From Chitinophaga sp. S165 (GTDB lineage Bacteria > Bacteroidota > Bacteroidia > Chitinophagales > Chitinophagaceae), in NCBI RefSeq assembly GCF_003182155.1, contig NZ_QGTG01000003.1:372001-436000 (forward strand): 64,000 bases of DNA, read 5' to 3'. Position numbers and translations under genes: made by a program. How positions within the stretch are numbered: position 1 is the stretch's first letter; each line of letters starts with the position of its first letter. Under the pieces are notes generated by a model that searched no databases, had not been told where the DNA came from, and saw only the letters and a list, made by a program, of their open reading frames with translations. Positions 8,377-16,139 of the stretch are shown in pieces.

Positions 8377-8409
8377 ACGGGAACATCAGCCACGCGCATA
8401 TGTTCCCGT
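8377..8409 (+). terminator. Hairpin downstream of purC
   Basis: Perfect 10-bp arms ACGGGAACAT (8377-8386) and ATGTTCCCGT (8400-8409) with a 13-nt loop, 21 bp after the stop. There is no T-run, so it may be a stabilising 3' hairpin rather than an intrinsic terminator. Confidence 0.45.
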
Positions 8410-8448
8410 TGGCTCAGTTAACAACGGATACTCTGACTATAGACCAAC

Positions 8449-10245
8449 ATGAAACACCTGGCCACGCTTAATAAGTATTTTGTAAAATACAAATGGAGGT
8501 TCCTCACCGGCTTGACCTGTACTGCTGTATCCATTGTATTCAGCGTGTTCCAGCCTATTATGGTGAGACAGATCTTCGATCTTCTCGCGCTCAATCTTGA
8601 TAATTACAACCTTCTTAGCGATACTGCTCTGAAAGCCGGCTTCCGGAATAACTTTACCAGTGTACTGGCCTTCTATGGCGTGACCATCCTGCTGTCTGCA
8701 CTGCTCAGCGGATTTTTCCTCTACCTCCAGCGGCAATCCCTCATTGTGATGAGCCGTTATATTGAATACGACCTCAAGAACGAAATTTATCAGCATTATC
8801 AACAGCTGGATATCAACTTCTATAAAATGCACCGTACCGGCGATCTGATGAGCCGTATTACGGAAGATGTGTCCCGTGTACGTATGTACGTCGGGCCTGC
8901 TATCATGTATGCTACCCGCACTATCTTCCTGATCGTGATAGTGGTATACCTGATGATTGACGTGAACCCGCTCCTGACGCTTTATACATTGTCACCGCTG
9001 CCGGTACTGGCACTGGTCATCTATTACGTGAACCATATCATTCACCGTAAAAGTGAACGTATACAGGCGCAGCTGTCTAATATTACCTCCATCGCCCAGG
9101 AGTCCTATTCCGGGATCAGGGTGATCAAGTCTTATATACAGGAAGACGCCAGCATTCAGCATTTCGAGCAGGCGAGCGAAGCTTATAAAGAGAGCTCTGT
9201 CAGCCTGGCCAAAACGGATGCTCTCTTCCAGCCAAGTATGTCCCTTATGATCGGTCTCAGTGTATTGCTGACCATCTTTATCGGTGGCATCCAGGTGATA
9301 CATGGCACCATCACGGTGGGTAATCTGGCCGAATTCGTGATCTACGTAAATATGCTGATGTTCCCGTTCTTTTCTATCGGGATGGTCGCTTCCATGATTC
9401 AGCGTGCCGGAGCCAGCCAGCAACGTATCAACGAATTCCTTGACATAAAACCGGCCATTGCAGATAGTCCCGGCGCCAGGCCTGTTAATATAAAGGGAGA
9501 GGTGACGTTCAACAATGTCACATTCACTTATCCGCATACCGGCATTCAGGCAATTAAAGACTTTAACCTGACCATAAAACCGGGAGAGAAGGTAGCCGTT
9601 ATCGGCCGTACAGGTTCCGGCAAATCCACCCTCGCCCAGTTACTCATACGTATGTATGATCCGCAGGAAGGGGAGATCCTGCTGGATAAACAGGATATTC
9701 GCCAGGTAACACTGGAAAGCCTGCGCAACCAGATCAGCTATGTACCCCAGGACGTATTCCTGTTCTCTGATTCTATTATGAACAACATCCGCTTCGGTAC
9801 GCCGGAGGCTAGCCCGGAAATGGTGCATACCGCCGCCCGGCAGGCATCTGTGGAAAGGGACATTCTCGGCTTCCGGGAAGGCTTTGATACGATGGTAGGG
9901 GAGAGAGGAGTGACACTCAGCGGCGGCCAAAAACAACGTATTTCCATCGCCCGTGGTCTGATCAAAGATCCTAACCTGTTGGTATTTGACGACTGCCTTT
10001 CTGCCGTTGACGCCCGTACGGAGAAAGAGATCATCGGTAACCTCTATGCATATCTGAAAGATAAAACCGCTGTTATTATTACCCACCGCATCTTTGCGCT
10101 CTTCGATTTTGATAAGATCATTGTACTTGAAGATGGAAGGATCGTTGAAACAGGTACACATAATGATTTATTGGCATTAAATGGTTATTATGCTGAATTG
10201 TACGCCCGCCAGCAGTCCGGAGAAGAAGAATCTGTAATAGAATAG
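8449..10245 (+). CDS. ABC exporter, fused permease and ATPase (MsbA/LmrA type)
   Basis: A 598-residue half-transporter in the inner membrane. Residues about 15-320 form six transmembrane helices. The nucleotide-binding domain follows, with Walker A 'GRTGSGKST' near 386, 'YVPQDVFLFS' (Q-loop), signature 'LSGGQKQR' near 490, Walker B 'LLVFDDCLSAVD' near 510 and the H-loop 'ITHR'. The Walker B aspartate is followed by another Asp rather than the usual catalytic Glu ('VFDDCLS'); in this half-site ATP hydrolysis may be slow or a heterodimer partner may supply it. The substrate (lipid, LPS precursor or drug) cannot be read from sequence. No partner half-transporter is adjacent. Confidence 0.9.
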   Translation: MKHLATLNKYFVKYKWRFLTGLTCTAVSIVFSVFQPIMVRQIFDLLALNLDNYNLLSDTALKAGFRNNFTSVLAFYGVTILLSALLSGFFLYLQRQSLIVMSRYIEYDLKNEIYQHYQQLDINFYKMHRTGDLMSRITEDVSRVRMYVGPAIMYATRTIFLIVIVVYLMIDVNPLLTLYTLSPLPVLALVIYYVNHIIHRKSERIQAQLSNITSIAQESYSGIRVIKSYIQEDASIQHFEQASEAYKESSVSLAKTDALFQPSMSLMIGLSVLLTIFIGGIQVIHGTITVGNLAEFVIYVNMLMFPFFSIGMVASMIQRAGASQQRINEFLDIKPAIADSPGARPVNIKGEVTFNNVTFTYPHTGIQAIKDFNLTIKPGEKVAVIGRTGSGKSTLAQLLIRMYDPQEGEILLDKQDIRQVTLESLRNQISYVPQDVFLFSDSIMNNIRFGTPEASPEMVHTAARQASVERDILGFREGFDTMVGERGVTLSGGQKQRISIARGLIKDPNLLVFDDCLSAVDARTEKEIIGNLYAYLKDKTAVIITHRIFALFDFDKIIVLEDGRIVETGTHNDLLALNGYYAELYARQQSGEEESVIE

Positions 10246-10322
10246 TAATCACATTCTTATACATGCCTGTAAACCAGTAGGTAAAGAGACATTCTATCAT
10301 TTTTCAAAATCATTTAAAATTA

Positions 10323-10353
10323 TTTTGATATTTGTAAACTAATAGTATATTTG
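10323..10353 (+). promoter_or_regulatory. Bacteroidota sigma-A promoter of the DUF3276 gene
   Basis: -33-like TTTTG (10323-10327) and -7 TATATTTG (10346-10353) separated by 18 bp, 51 bp upstream of the GTG start. Confidence 0.65.
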
Positions 10354-10404
10354 TTTCTTATTGGAAAAAGGATTTGATTCGTTAACAACTTAAATCTATC
10401 AACT

Positions 10405-10839
10405 GTGGCGTACGAAAATACCAATCAGCAGGAAAGAAATAATGACAGTATCTTTTCTAAACGATTGAAAGCGGGCAAAAGAAGAACTTACTTCTTTGAT
10501 GTAAAGACCACTCGTGGAAATGATTATTTTCTGACCATTACCGAAAGCAAGAAACGCTTCAACGACAATGGTTATGACAGGCACAAAGTGTTCCTGTACA
10601 AGGAAGACTTCAACAAGTTCCTGAATGCATTGACAGAGACCATCAACTACGTAAAAACTGAGTTGATGCCCGACTTCGATTTTGATGCCTACAACCATGA
10701 CTATGTGCGCGATGATGAAGATGGTGAAGGTGCTGAAACTTCTGAATCAGTAGTAGAAGTTGAAGCAGCTGTAGCCGAAGCTCCTGTAGCTGTTGCTGCA
10801 TCCGCTTCTTCTCATAGCGAGGACGTAGACAAGTGGTAA
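10405..10839 (+). CDS. DUF3276 (PUR-alpha-like) nucleic-acid-binding protein
   Basis: 144 residues. Residues about 15-100 match the DUF3276/PurA-like domain: 'KRTYFFDVKTTRGNDYFLT', 'KKRFNDNGYDRHKVFLYKED' and 'FDFDAYNHDYV'. PUR domains bind single-stranded DNA or RNA; in Bacteroidota the family is small, conserved and often abundant, but its cellular target is unknown. The C-terminus (105-144) is acidic then Ala/Val/Glu-rich, a low-complexity tail. The start codon is GTG at 10405, just after a good promoter. It is monocistronic, closed by a strong terminator at 10876-10902. Confidence 0.85.
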   Translation: MAYENTNQQERNNDSIFSKRLKAGKRRTYFFDVKTTRGNDYFLTITESKKRFNDNGYDRHKVFLYKEDFNKFLNALTETINYVKTELMPDFDFDAYNHDYVRDDEDGEGAETSESVVEVEAAVAEAPVAVAASASSHSEDVDKW

Positions 10840-11203
10840 TCTAAGCTTGATCATTTTTATTTGATGATAAATAAGACCTCCGGTTTCTCCGGAGGTTTTT
10901 TTGTGCCCGAAAGTGCCAGCCCGCCCAGGCTCAAAGCATGTTTGATGAAGTCAATACATTGGCAAAAAACAAGATCAGCTTGGAAACCTGGAGGATCCGG
11001 ATGATCAATAGTAATAGCAAAAATGAATAGGGAACAGTTATAGTTACCAGGAGAAGTCACGGGTACGCCTACTCAGTTTTAACGTGAGAACAATACAGGT
11101 CAAAATAATCTGCGCTGCCTGGCAATAAAAAGAGCATTCAGGAATAGGCAGACAAAGCTCCTCAACCAGCAAGAAGCCATTCGCAAACAAGGAGGACGTT
11201 TTT
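10840..11203. other. Gene-free region after the DUF3276 gene
   Basis: Apart from the terminator at 10876-10902 nothing recognisable was seen in these 364 bp between convergent genes. A 67-codon minus-strand frame overlaps the terminator and is rejected. Confidence 0.5.
10876..10902 (+). terminator. Intrinsic terminator
   Basis: CCTCCGG (10877-10883), loop TTTCT, CCGGAGG (10889-10895), then a run of seven T. Terminates the DUF3276 transcript. Confidence 0.9.
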
Positions 11204-11743
11204 TTATGTAAGCAGCAGTTCCTTTTCCTTTAGATTCCCCGGCAGATCTTTCACGGTCACAATGAGCTTACCGCCTGCAGGCAGCGCAGTGGCTTTATAA
11301 TACCAATCTACTCCGTTCCGGCCTAAAACTGCCCGCCCGCTCTCGGTAACAACGCCGTCGGCGTCTATTACTTTTACCTCCACTGCTGCCACCCGAAACT
11401 CGTCTTTGGCAGTCACTATTACCTCCTCATCTTCTAACCGGATGTTTTGTACTTCAGGACTGCGGTATGCATCCTTCACCGCCATATTATAGGCATTTTG
11501 TCCCGGCCCTGCCAGCGACTGGTAATAAGCCTTTATCTGCGGATCTTCCAGCATTATGTGCGCACGCATCGAAGCAATGGTCATCCTATGCCTGGCTTCC
11601 AACTGCTTTTGGGTAGGCTTTTTCGTTGATGGGCCGCGTTTTTTCGCCATAATGATCTGCCCATTCCGTTCATAGATCGTGATTTGTTTGCCGAGGGTTC
11701 CCCGTACAAGCTGCATGAGGATATTGTCTTTAACAATGGCCAT
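11204..11743 (-). CDS. Conserved protein of unknown function, 179 aa
   Basis: Not assigned to a named family. No signal peptide or membrane segment is visible. The N-terminus 'MAIVKDNILMQLVRGTLGK' with 'KQITIYERNGQIIMAKKRG' resembles the short beta-hairpin start of small structural-type proteins common in Bacteroidota. A charged helical segment ('RHRMTIASMRAHIMLEDPQ') and a region rich in Ala, Tyr and Asn follow. The last 75 residues look like a beta-sandwich: 'VIVTAKDEFRVAAVEVKV' then 'GGKLIVTVKDLPGN'. An adhesin- or phage-structure-like role would be speculation. It stands alone, with a 12-bp inverted repeat about 90-145 bp upstream of the start. Confidence 0.65.
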   Translation of the reverse strand: MAIVKDNILMQLVRGTLGKQITIYERNGQIIMAKKRGPSTKKPTQKQLEARHRMTIASMRAHIMLEDPQIKAYYQSLAGPGQNAYNMAVKDAYRSPEVQNIRLEDEEVIVTAKDEFRVAAVEVKVIDADGVVTESGRAVLGRNGVDWYYKATALPAGGKLIVTVKDLPGNLKEKELLLT

Positions 11744-11831
11744 AAAAAGGGGTTGAGGTTATAGATACAAGTTTAAGATCTCGTATCTCTAAGGTACGTA
11801 TAATCTTACTAAAGTATCATCAAAAGGTTAT

Positions 11832-11888
11832 TTAAAGGTCACTTCAATATCGATTTGATATATAAATACCCTTTTAGTGACCTTTTAA
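11832..11888. repeat. Inverted repeat upstream of the 179-aa gene
   Basis: TTAAAGGTCACT (11832-11843) and AGTGACCTTTTAA (11876-11888) are complementary over 12 bp with one bulged T, spacer 32 bp. It could be a regulator-binding pair of half-sites; no partner is known. Confidence 0.45.
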
Positions 11889-12086
11889 TACCCTGATAGT
11901 AAGCTTATATTAAGCCGATAGATAGCTTATGGGAACGCTACAGGAGAATGAACTATACCCGGGCAGTCTGTTATTTGATGTGTGTGATAAGCCGGACCGG
12001 TCAAACCCTTCGGACCGGGAATGCGATGGGAGGGGGAACGGATACCAGGAACAGCAGGGCGCTATAATATGACGAAGTCAACTGAA

Positions 12087-12114
12087 ATAAAAAGGGCTCC
12101 AGAAGGAGCCCTTT
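12087..12114 (-). terminator. Intrinsic terminator of pgi
   Basis: Ten-bp perfect stem AAAGGGCTCC / GGAGCCCTTT (12091-12100, 12105-12114) with a 4-nt loop. On the minus strand it is followed by a T-rich run. It lies 24 bp past the pgi stop. Confidence 0.85.
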
Positions 12115-12137
12115 ACGATAAATATCTGCTGATAAAC

Positions 12138-13790
12138 TTATTTCTTCATTTGTTTCCAGGCATTGATCAGGCCATTGGTAGAAGCATCATGGCTGGTAAC
12201 TTTATCTGCACTTTCCAGTTCAGGCAGGATCTTGTTAGCCAGTTGTTTACCTAGTTCCACACCCCATTGGTCAAAGCTGTAAATGTTCCAGATAACACCC
12301 TGTACAAAGATCTTATGTTCGTACAGCGCTACCAGTGAACCCAGTGAGCGCGGAGAGATCTCTTTTACGAGGAAGGAGTTCGTAGGTCTGTTACCGGTAA
12401 ATACTTTATACGGCAGCAGCGCTTTGATCTCGTCTTCTTTCAGACCTGATTTCTCCAGTTCTGCGCGTACTTCATCTTCTGTCTTACCATTCATCAGCGC
12501 TTCTGTTTGTGCAAAGAAGTTGGACAACAGCTTAACATGATGATCGCCGATCGGGTTATGGCTGATGGCAGGTGCGATAAAGTCTGCAGGTATGATACGT
12601 GTACCCTGGTGGATCAGCTGATAAAAGGCATGCTGACCATTGGTACCTGGTTCACCCCATACGATAGGACCAGTTTCGTAGGTCACGGCCTTGCCGGTAC
12701 GGTCTACATATTTACCGTTACTTTCCATATTTCCCTGTTGGAAATAGGCGGCAAAACGATGCATATACTGGTCGTACGCCAGGATCGCTTCGGTAGAGGT
12801 ATCGAAGAAATTACCATACCACAGGCCAATTAAAGCCATGATGGCAGGAATGTTCTTTTCCAGCGGCGTAGTGCGGAAGTGGTTATCTACCGCATGTGCA
12901 CCTTCCAGTAAAGCTTTGAAGTTATCGTAACCTACAGTCAGCGCGATGCTCAGACCGATAGCGGACCATAAAGAATAACGGCCGCCAACCCAGTCCCAGA
13001 ACTCAAACATGTTGGCCGGATCGATACCAAAAGCCTTTACAGCTTTTTCGTTAGTGGAAAGAGCCGCAAAGTGTTTTGCTACAAATGCTTCATCTTTCGC
13101 TGCGTCCAGGAACCATTTACGTGCGGTAAGCGCGTTGGTCATTGTTTCCTGCGTAGTGAAAGTTTTAGATGCTATGAGGAAGAGGGTTTCTTCCGGAGTT
13201 ACTTTTTTCAGTGTTTCAGCGATGTGCGTACCATCCACATTGGAAACGAAATAAGGCTGGATACCTTCTTTCCAGTAAGGTTTCAGCGCTTCCGTCACCA
13301 TCACCGGGCCTAAGTCTGAACCACCGATACCGATGTTCACAATATAACGTATAGGCTTGCCGGTATAACCTTTCCATTCGCCGCTATGGATACGCTGGGT
13401 AAAGCTTTCCATTTTCTTCAGCACCGCCTGTACTTCAGGCATGACGTCTTTTCCGTCCAGTAAAACAGGATTGCCGGAGAAGTTGCGGAGAGCAGTATGT
13501 AATACAGCCCTGTTTTCAGTAGCATTGATCTTTTCTGCACTGAACATGGCTTTAATACCTTCTTCCACGCCACTTTCCTTTGCCAGCTGCAACAGGTATG
13601 AGCGCGTTTCTTCTGTGATGATGTTCTTTGAATAGTCGAACAAAATATCTTCAAAAGAGAGAGTGAACTTGTTAAATCTTTCAGCATCCTCCGCGAACAA
13701 GGTGCGCAGGTGCGTTTCCTTCATCTTGGAAGCATGCTGCTGCAACTGTTGCCAGGCTTTTGTAGCAGTCGGATTAGTCGTTGGGAACAT
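12138..13790 (-). CDS. pgi: Glucose-6-phosphate isomerase
   Basis: Interconverts glucose-6-phosphate and fructose-6-phosphate in glycolysis/gluconeogenesis, cytoplasmic. 550 residues, the normal length for the long bacterial/eukaryotic-type enzyme. Signatures are 'NIGIGGSDLGPVMVTEAL', 'ASKTFTTQETMTNA', 'VGGRYSLWSAIGLSIAL', 'ESNGKYVDR', 'WGEPGTNGQHAFYQLIHQG' and the C-terminal 'SFDQWGVELGKQLA'. The frame is open further upstream (to 13868) but the ATG at 13790 (MFPTTNPTATKAW) gives the expected N-terminus. It has its own terminator and is apparently monocistronic. Confidence 0.97.
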   Translation of the reverse strand: MFPTTNPTATKAWQQLQQHASKMKETHLRTLFAEDAERFNKFTLSFEDILFDYSKNIITEETRSYLLQLAKESGVEEGIKAMFSAEKINATENRAVLHTALRNFSGNPVLLDGKDVMPEVQAVLKKMESFTQRIHSGEWKGYTGKPIRYIVNIGIGGSDLGPVMVTEALKPYWKEGIQPYFVSNVDGTHIAETLKKVTPEETLFLIASKTFTTQETMTNALTARKWFLDAAKDEAFVAKHFAALSTNEKAVKAFGIDPANMFEFWDWVGGRYSLWSAIGLSIALTVGYDNFKALLEGAHAVDNHFRTTPLEKNIPAIMALIGLWYGNFFDTSTEAILAYDQYMHRFAAYFQQGNMESNGKYVDRTGKAVTYETGPIVWGEPGTNGQHAFYQLIHQGTRIIPADFIAPAISHNPIGDHHVKLLSNFFAQTEALMNGKTEDEVRAELEKSGLKEDEIKALLPYKVFTGNRPTNSFLVKEISPRSLGSLVALYEHKIFVQGVIWNIYSFDQWGVELGKQLANKILPELESADKVTSHDASTNGLINAWKQMKK

Positions 13791-13946
13791 AAAAACGCAT
13801 TTTATGATATCAAAAGTAATAAAATAGTTAAACAGTGTCAGAACCAATACGCCGGAAAGGAAGACCAATATTTAAAGATAAGTCACTCAGATACTGTAAG
13901 CTATACTTCCGGTAATATGTACAAGGGAAACAAGGATAATGACAAT

Positions 13947-14753
13947 TCAGGACAATCTTCTATTGGCGATAAGCCGCCAGGTACCGCTAACCGCGACAAT
14001 GATCATTGCTCCGATACATGCACTGACAATCGGCATTTCTGCTGCGCCACCTACAGATTCGCGTTTTACAATAATGCCATAAAGCGCCCAAATGGCCACC
14101 AGTCCTGCCACAATATTATGTCTGCGTATAATCAGCAACGTTGATCCCACAGTACATAACAATATGAGCAAAATAGTCCCCGGAATACTCATACCATTCC
14201 ATCCCAGGTATACCAGGAAGGCGGCAATATTCGCAACCGTGGCTACGCATATCCAGCCAAGATAGAGACTGAAAGGCAGATGTACAAATAGTTTTTCCAT
14301 CCTGCCTGCCGCGGAATGGGGTAGGGCGATATTAAAGTTCAGGTGAATGGCCAGCAGGCATACCAGCAGGGCTATCATCAACAGGATAGAGAGCGGCAGC
14401 AGCTCATAATGCCAGGCAAACAACCAGCAGGAATTCGCCATGCAGCTGATCAGCCACCAGCCGCGCAGCCGCTCCATAAATGGCTCCAGTTCGGGGCGTT
14501 TTTCTTTCGAGAAAGCCAGCCATAACTGGAAAAGGATAAAGGCCAGCAATGCAAGGTAGATCACTCCCCAGATGGCAAAGGTAAAACCATCAGGTACGAA
14601 CAGATTGTCGTATTTGTCGGAAATGTCGCCGGTACTCTTGTTGTTGATGAGATCGAGGTTGGCAAGTGCATTAACAACGATCACCATCATGTACCCTATT
14701 GTGTTAAAAATCGCGCTGTTCTTGTAATAGAGGGTCTTGTGGGAGGTTGTCAT
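13947..14753 (-). CDS. TspO/MBR-related (tryptophan-rich sensory protein-like) membrane protein
   Basis: A 268-residue integral inner-membrane protein with about seven hydrophobic helices. The segment 'LFVPDGFTFAIWGVIYLALL' near residues 53-72 is typical of the Bacteroidota proteins annotated as tryptophan-rich sensory protein, which extend the five-helix TspO core. 'YLGWNGMSIPGTILLILL' falls in the later half. Ligand and role are not known here; TspO relatives bind porphyrins or cholesterol. The ATG at 14753 is preferred to more distal in-frame codons because it starts the hydrophobic protein and leaves a divergent promoter region shared with prfB. Confidence 0.75.
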   Translation of the reverse strand: MTTSHKTLYYKNSAIFNTIGYMMVIVVNALANLDLINNKSTGDISDKYDNLFVPDGFTFAIWGVIYLALLAFILFQLWLAFSKEKRPELEPFMERLRGWWLISCMANSCWLFAWHYELLPLSILLMIALLVCLLAIHLNFNIALPHSAAGRMEKLFVHLPFSLYLGWICVATVANIAAFLVYLGWNGMSIPGTILLILLCTVGSTLLIIRRHNIVAGLVAIWALYGIIVKRESVGGAAEMPIVSACIGAMIIVAVSGTWRLIANRRLS

Positions 14754-14827
14754 AGATAGCAGTAGTTTTTTAATTAACTGGGAATTAATATGATAAAAGT
14801 CCCGCAAATATTGTTCCCCTTTTTCCG

Positions 14828-14835
14828 TACATTTG
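14828..14835 (+). promoter_or_regulatory. Bacteroidota -7 box ahead of prfB
   Basis: TACATTTG, ending 9 bases before the prfB ATG at 14844, implying a leader of only a few nucleotides. A TTG at 14811-14813 is too close (14 bp) to be an ideal -33. Confidence 0.5.
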
Positions 14836-14843
14836 CGCCCATT

Positions 14844-15933
14844 ATGACAGCAGAACAACTTGAAGCTATGAGGGACCGTCTCCATGTCCTGGGAGGTTTT
14901 CTTTAACGTCCAGGACCGCATAGCAAAAATAGAAAATGATAAGCAACTTACGTTAGCCCCCGGCTTCTGGGACGACAATGCCCGGGCTACGTCAATTCTG
15001 AAAGAGATTAAAGTGAATAAGTTCTGGGTTGAACTTTATGAGAGCGTGCAAACGGCCATAGAGGACAGCAGTGTACTGCTCGACTTCCGGAAAGAGGGTG
15101 AAGCCTCTGAGGAAGAAGTAACGCAGGCATACCAGGCTGCACTGGTAGCTCTTGACGAATTGGAATTTAAATCAACACTGAACGAGCCGGAAGACGAAAT
15201 GCAGGCAGTGCTCACCATCAACTCCGGTGCCGGTGGTACCGAAAGTCAGGATTGGGCTGAGATGCTGTTGCGCATGTACCGTATGTATGGTGAAAAGCAG
15301 GGTTGGAAAGTATCCGAAATTGATGTACAATACGGGGATGGCGCTGGTATTAAATCGGCTTCCCTGGAATTTGACGGCAGTTTTGCCTACGGCTTACTGA
15401 AAGCGGAAAGCGGCGTACACAGACTGGTGCGTATCTCTCCGTTCGATGCCAATGCCCGCAGACATACTTCCTTCGCTTCCATCTTTGTATATCCGCTGGT
15501 GGATGATACCATTGAAATTGCAGTGAACCCTGCCGATCTGGAATGGGAATTCTACCGTTCCGGTGGTAAAGGAGGGCAGAACGTAAACAAGGTAGAAACC
15601 GCAGTGCGTTTGAAACACATTCCTTCAGGCATCATCATCGAATGTCAGCAGGCACGTACGCAGGGAGAGAACCGTGAAAAGGCGCTCACCATGCTGAAAT
15701 CCCGCTTGTACGAAGAAGAGCTGCGCAAGAGGGAAGAACTCAAAAACGCCGCCAACGCTAACAAGCGTAAAATCGAATGGGGATCACAGATCCGTTCCTA
15801 CGTATTCCATCCTTACAAAATGATCAAAGATCACCGTACGGATTTCGAAGTAGGCAACGTTCAGCCTGTTATGGACGGCGAACTGGAGGGCTTCATCAAG
15901 GCTTACCTGATGATGTCCAAAGGAGAAGAATAA
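14844..15933 (+). CDS. prfB: Peptide chain release factor 2, with programmed +1 frameshift
   Basis: Reads UGA/UAA stop codons and triggers peptide release. The ORF begins at ATG 14844 and encodes 20 residues (MTAEQLEAMR...GGFL). It meets TAA at 14904-14906 right after CTT (14901-14903), and continues in the +1 frame from AAC at 14905 to 15933. The total of about 362 residues is the normal RF2 length. A Shine-Dalgarno-like GGGAGG lies 4 nt before CTT, as in the E. coli prfB site. The downstream part has the 'SPF' anticodon tripeptide ('RISPFDANARR') and the 'GGQ' motif ('SGGKGGQNVNKVETA'). The unusual point is TAA in place of the common TGA. Reading from the internal ATG at 14884 would lose the conserved N-terminus. 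Confidence 0.93.
14891..14907 (+). promoter_or_regulatory. Recoding signal (+1 frameshift site) in prfB
   Basis: GGGAGG-TTTT-CTT-TAA-C: an internal SD-like element, slippery CTT and an in-frame stop followed by C. It matches the known RF2 autoregulatory site except for the stop identity. Confidence 0.85.
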
Positions 15934-15956
15934 CGTAACTTTGCCCATATGCCATG

Positions 15957-15990
15957 TGCTGATAAATTGAGATCACTCAACTTATCAGCA
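15957..15990 (+). terminator. Hairpin terminator of prfB
   Basis: TGCTGATAA-A-TTGAG (15957-15971), loop ATCA, CTCAA-C-TTATCAGCA (15976-15990): a 15-bp stem with one internal mismatch, then CTTTTG. Confidence 0.8.
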
Positions 15991-16139
15991 CTTTTGCATA
16001 TTAGGCAAGATAGTGTCAGGGGATATTACGGGACCTGTAAACGGCCGACGTCTGCCGTGCTTAATGAGAAGAAAATCGACATATTATACCTGCGAACAAC
16101 AGTAAGAAACAACAAGATCGAACATAAAAACTTCTGAGA

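Larger units (their letters stand above)
11744..12137. other. Gene-free region between the unknown gene and pgi
   Basis: These 394 bp carry the 11832-11888 inverted repeat and the pgi terminator. The rest is AT-rich with no supported gene. Confidence 0.5.

Noticed and set aside
7940..9540. Several long minus-strand frames opposite purC and the ABC gene
   Set aside because: They lie fully within strong plus-strand genes and show no motif.
10857..11060. 67-codon minus-strand frame after the DUF3276 gene
   Set aside because: It runs through the intrinsic terminator of the plus-strand gene.
12021..12254. 77-codon plus-strand frame at the end of pgi
   Set aside because: It overlaps the pgi terminator and the pgi coding end on the other strand.
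14884..14904. Simple RF2 start at ATG 14884
   Set aside because: It lacks the conserved N-terminus; ATG 14844 with +1 frameshift gives the right length and the known recoding signal.
15949..16137. 62-codon frame between prfB and pruA
   Set aside because: It overlaps the prfB terminator hairpin and shows no family features.
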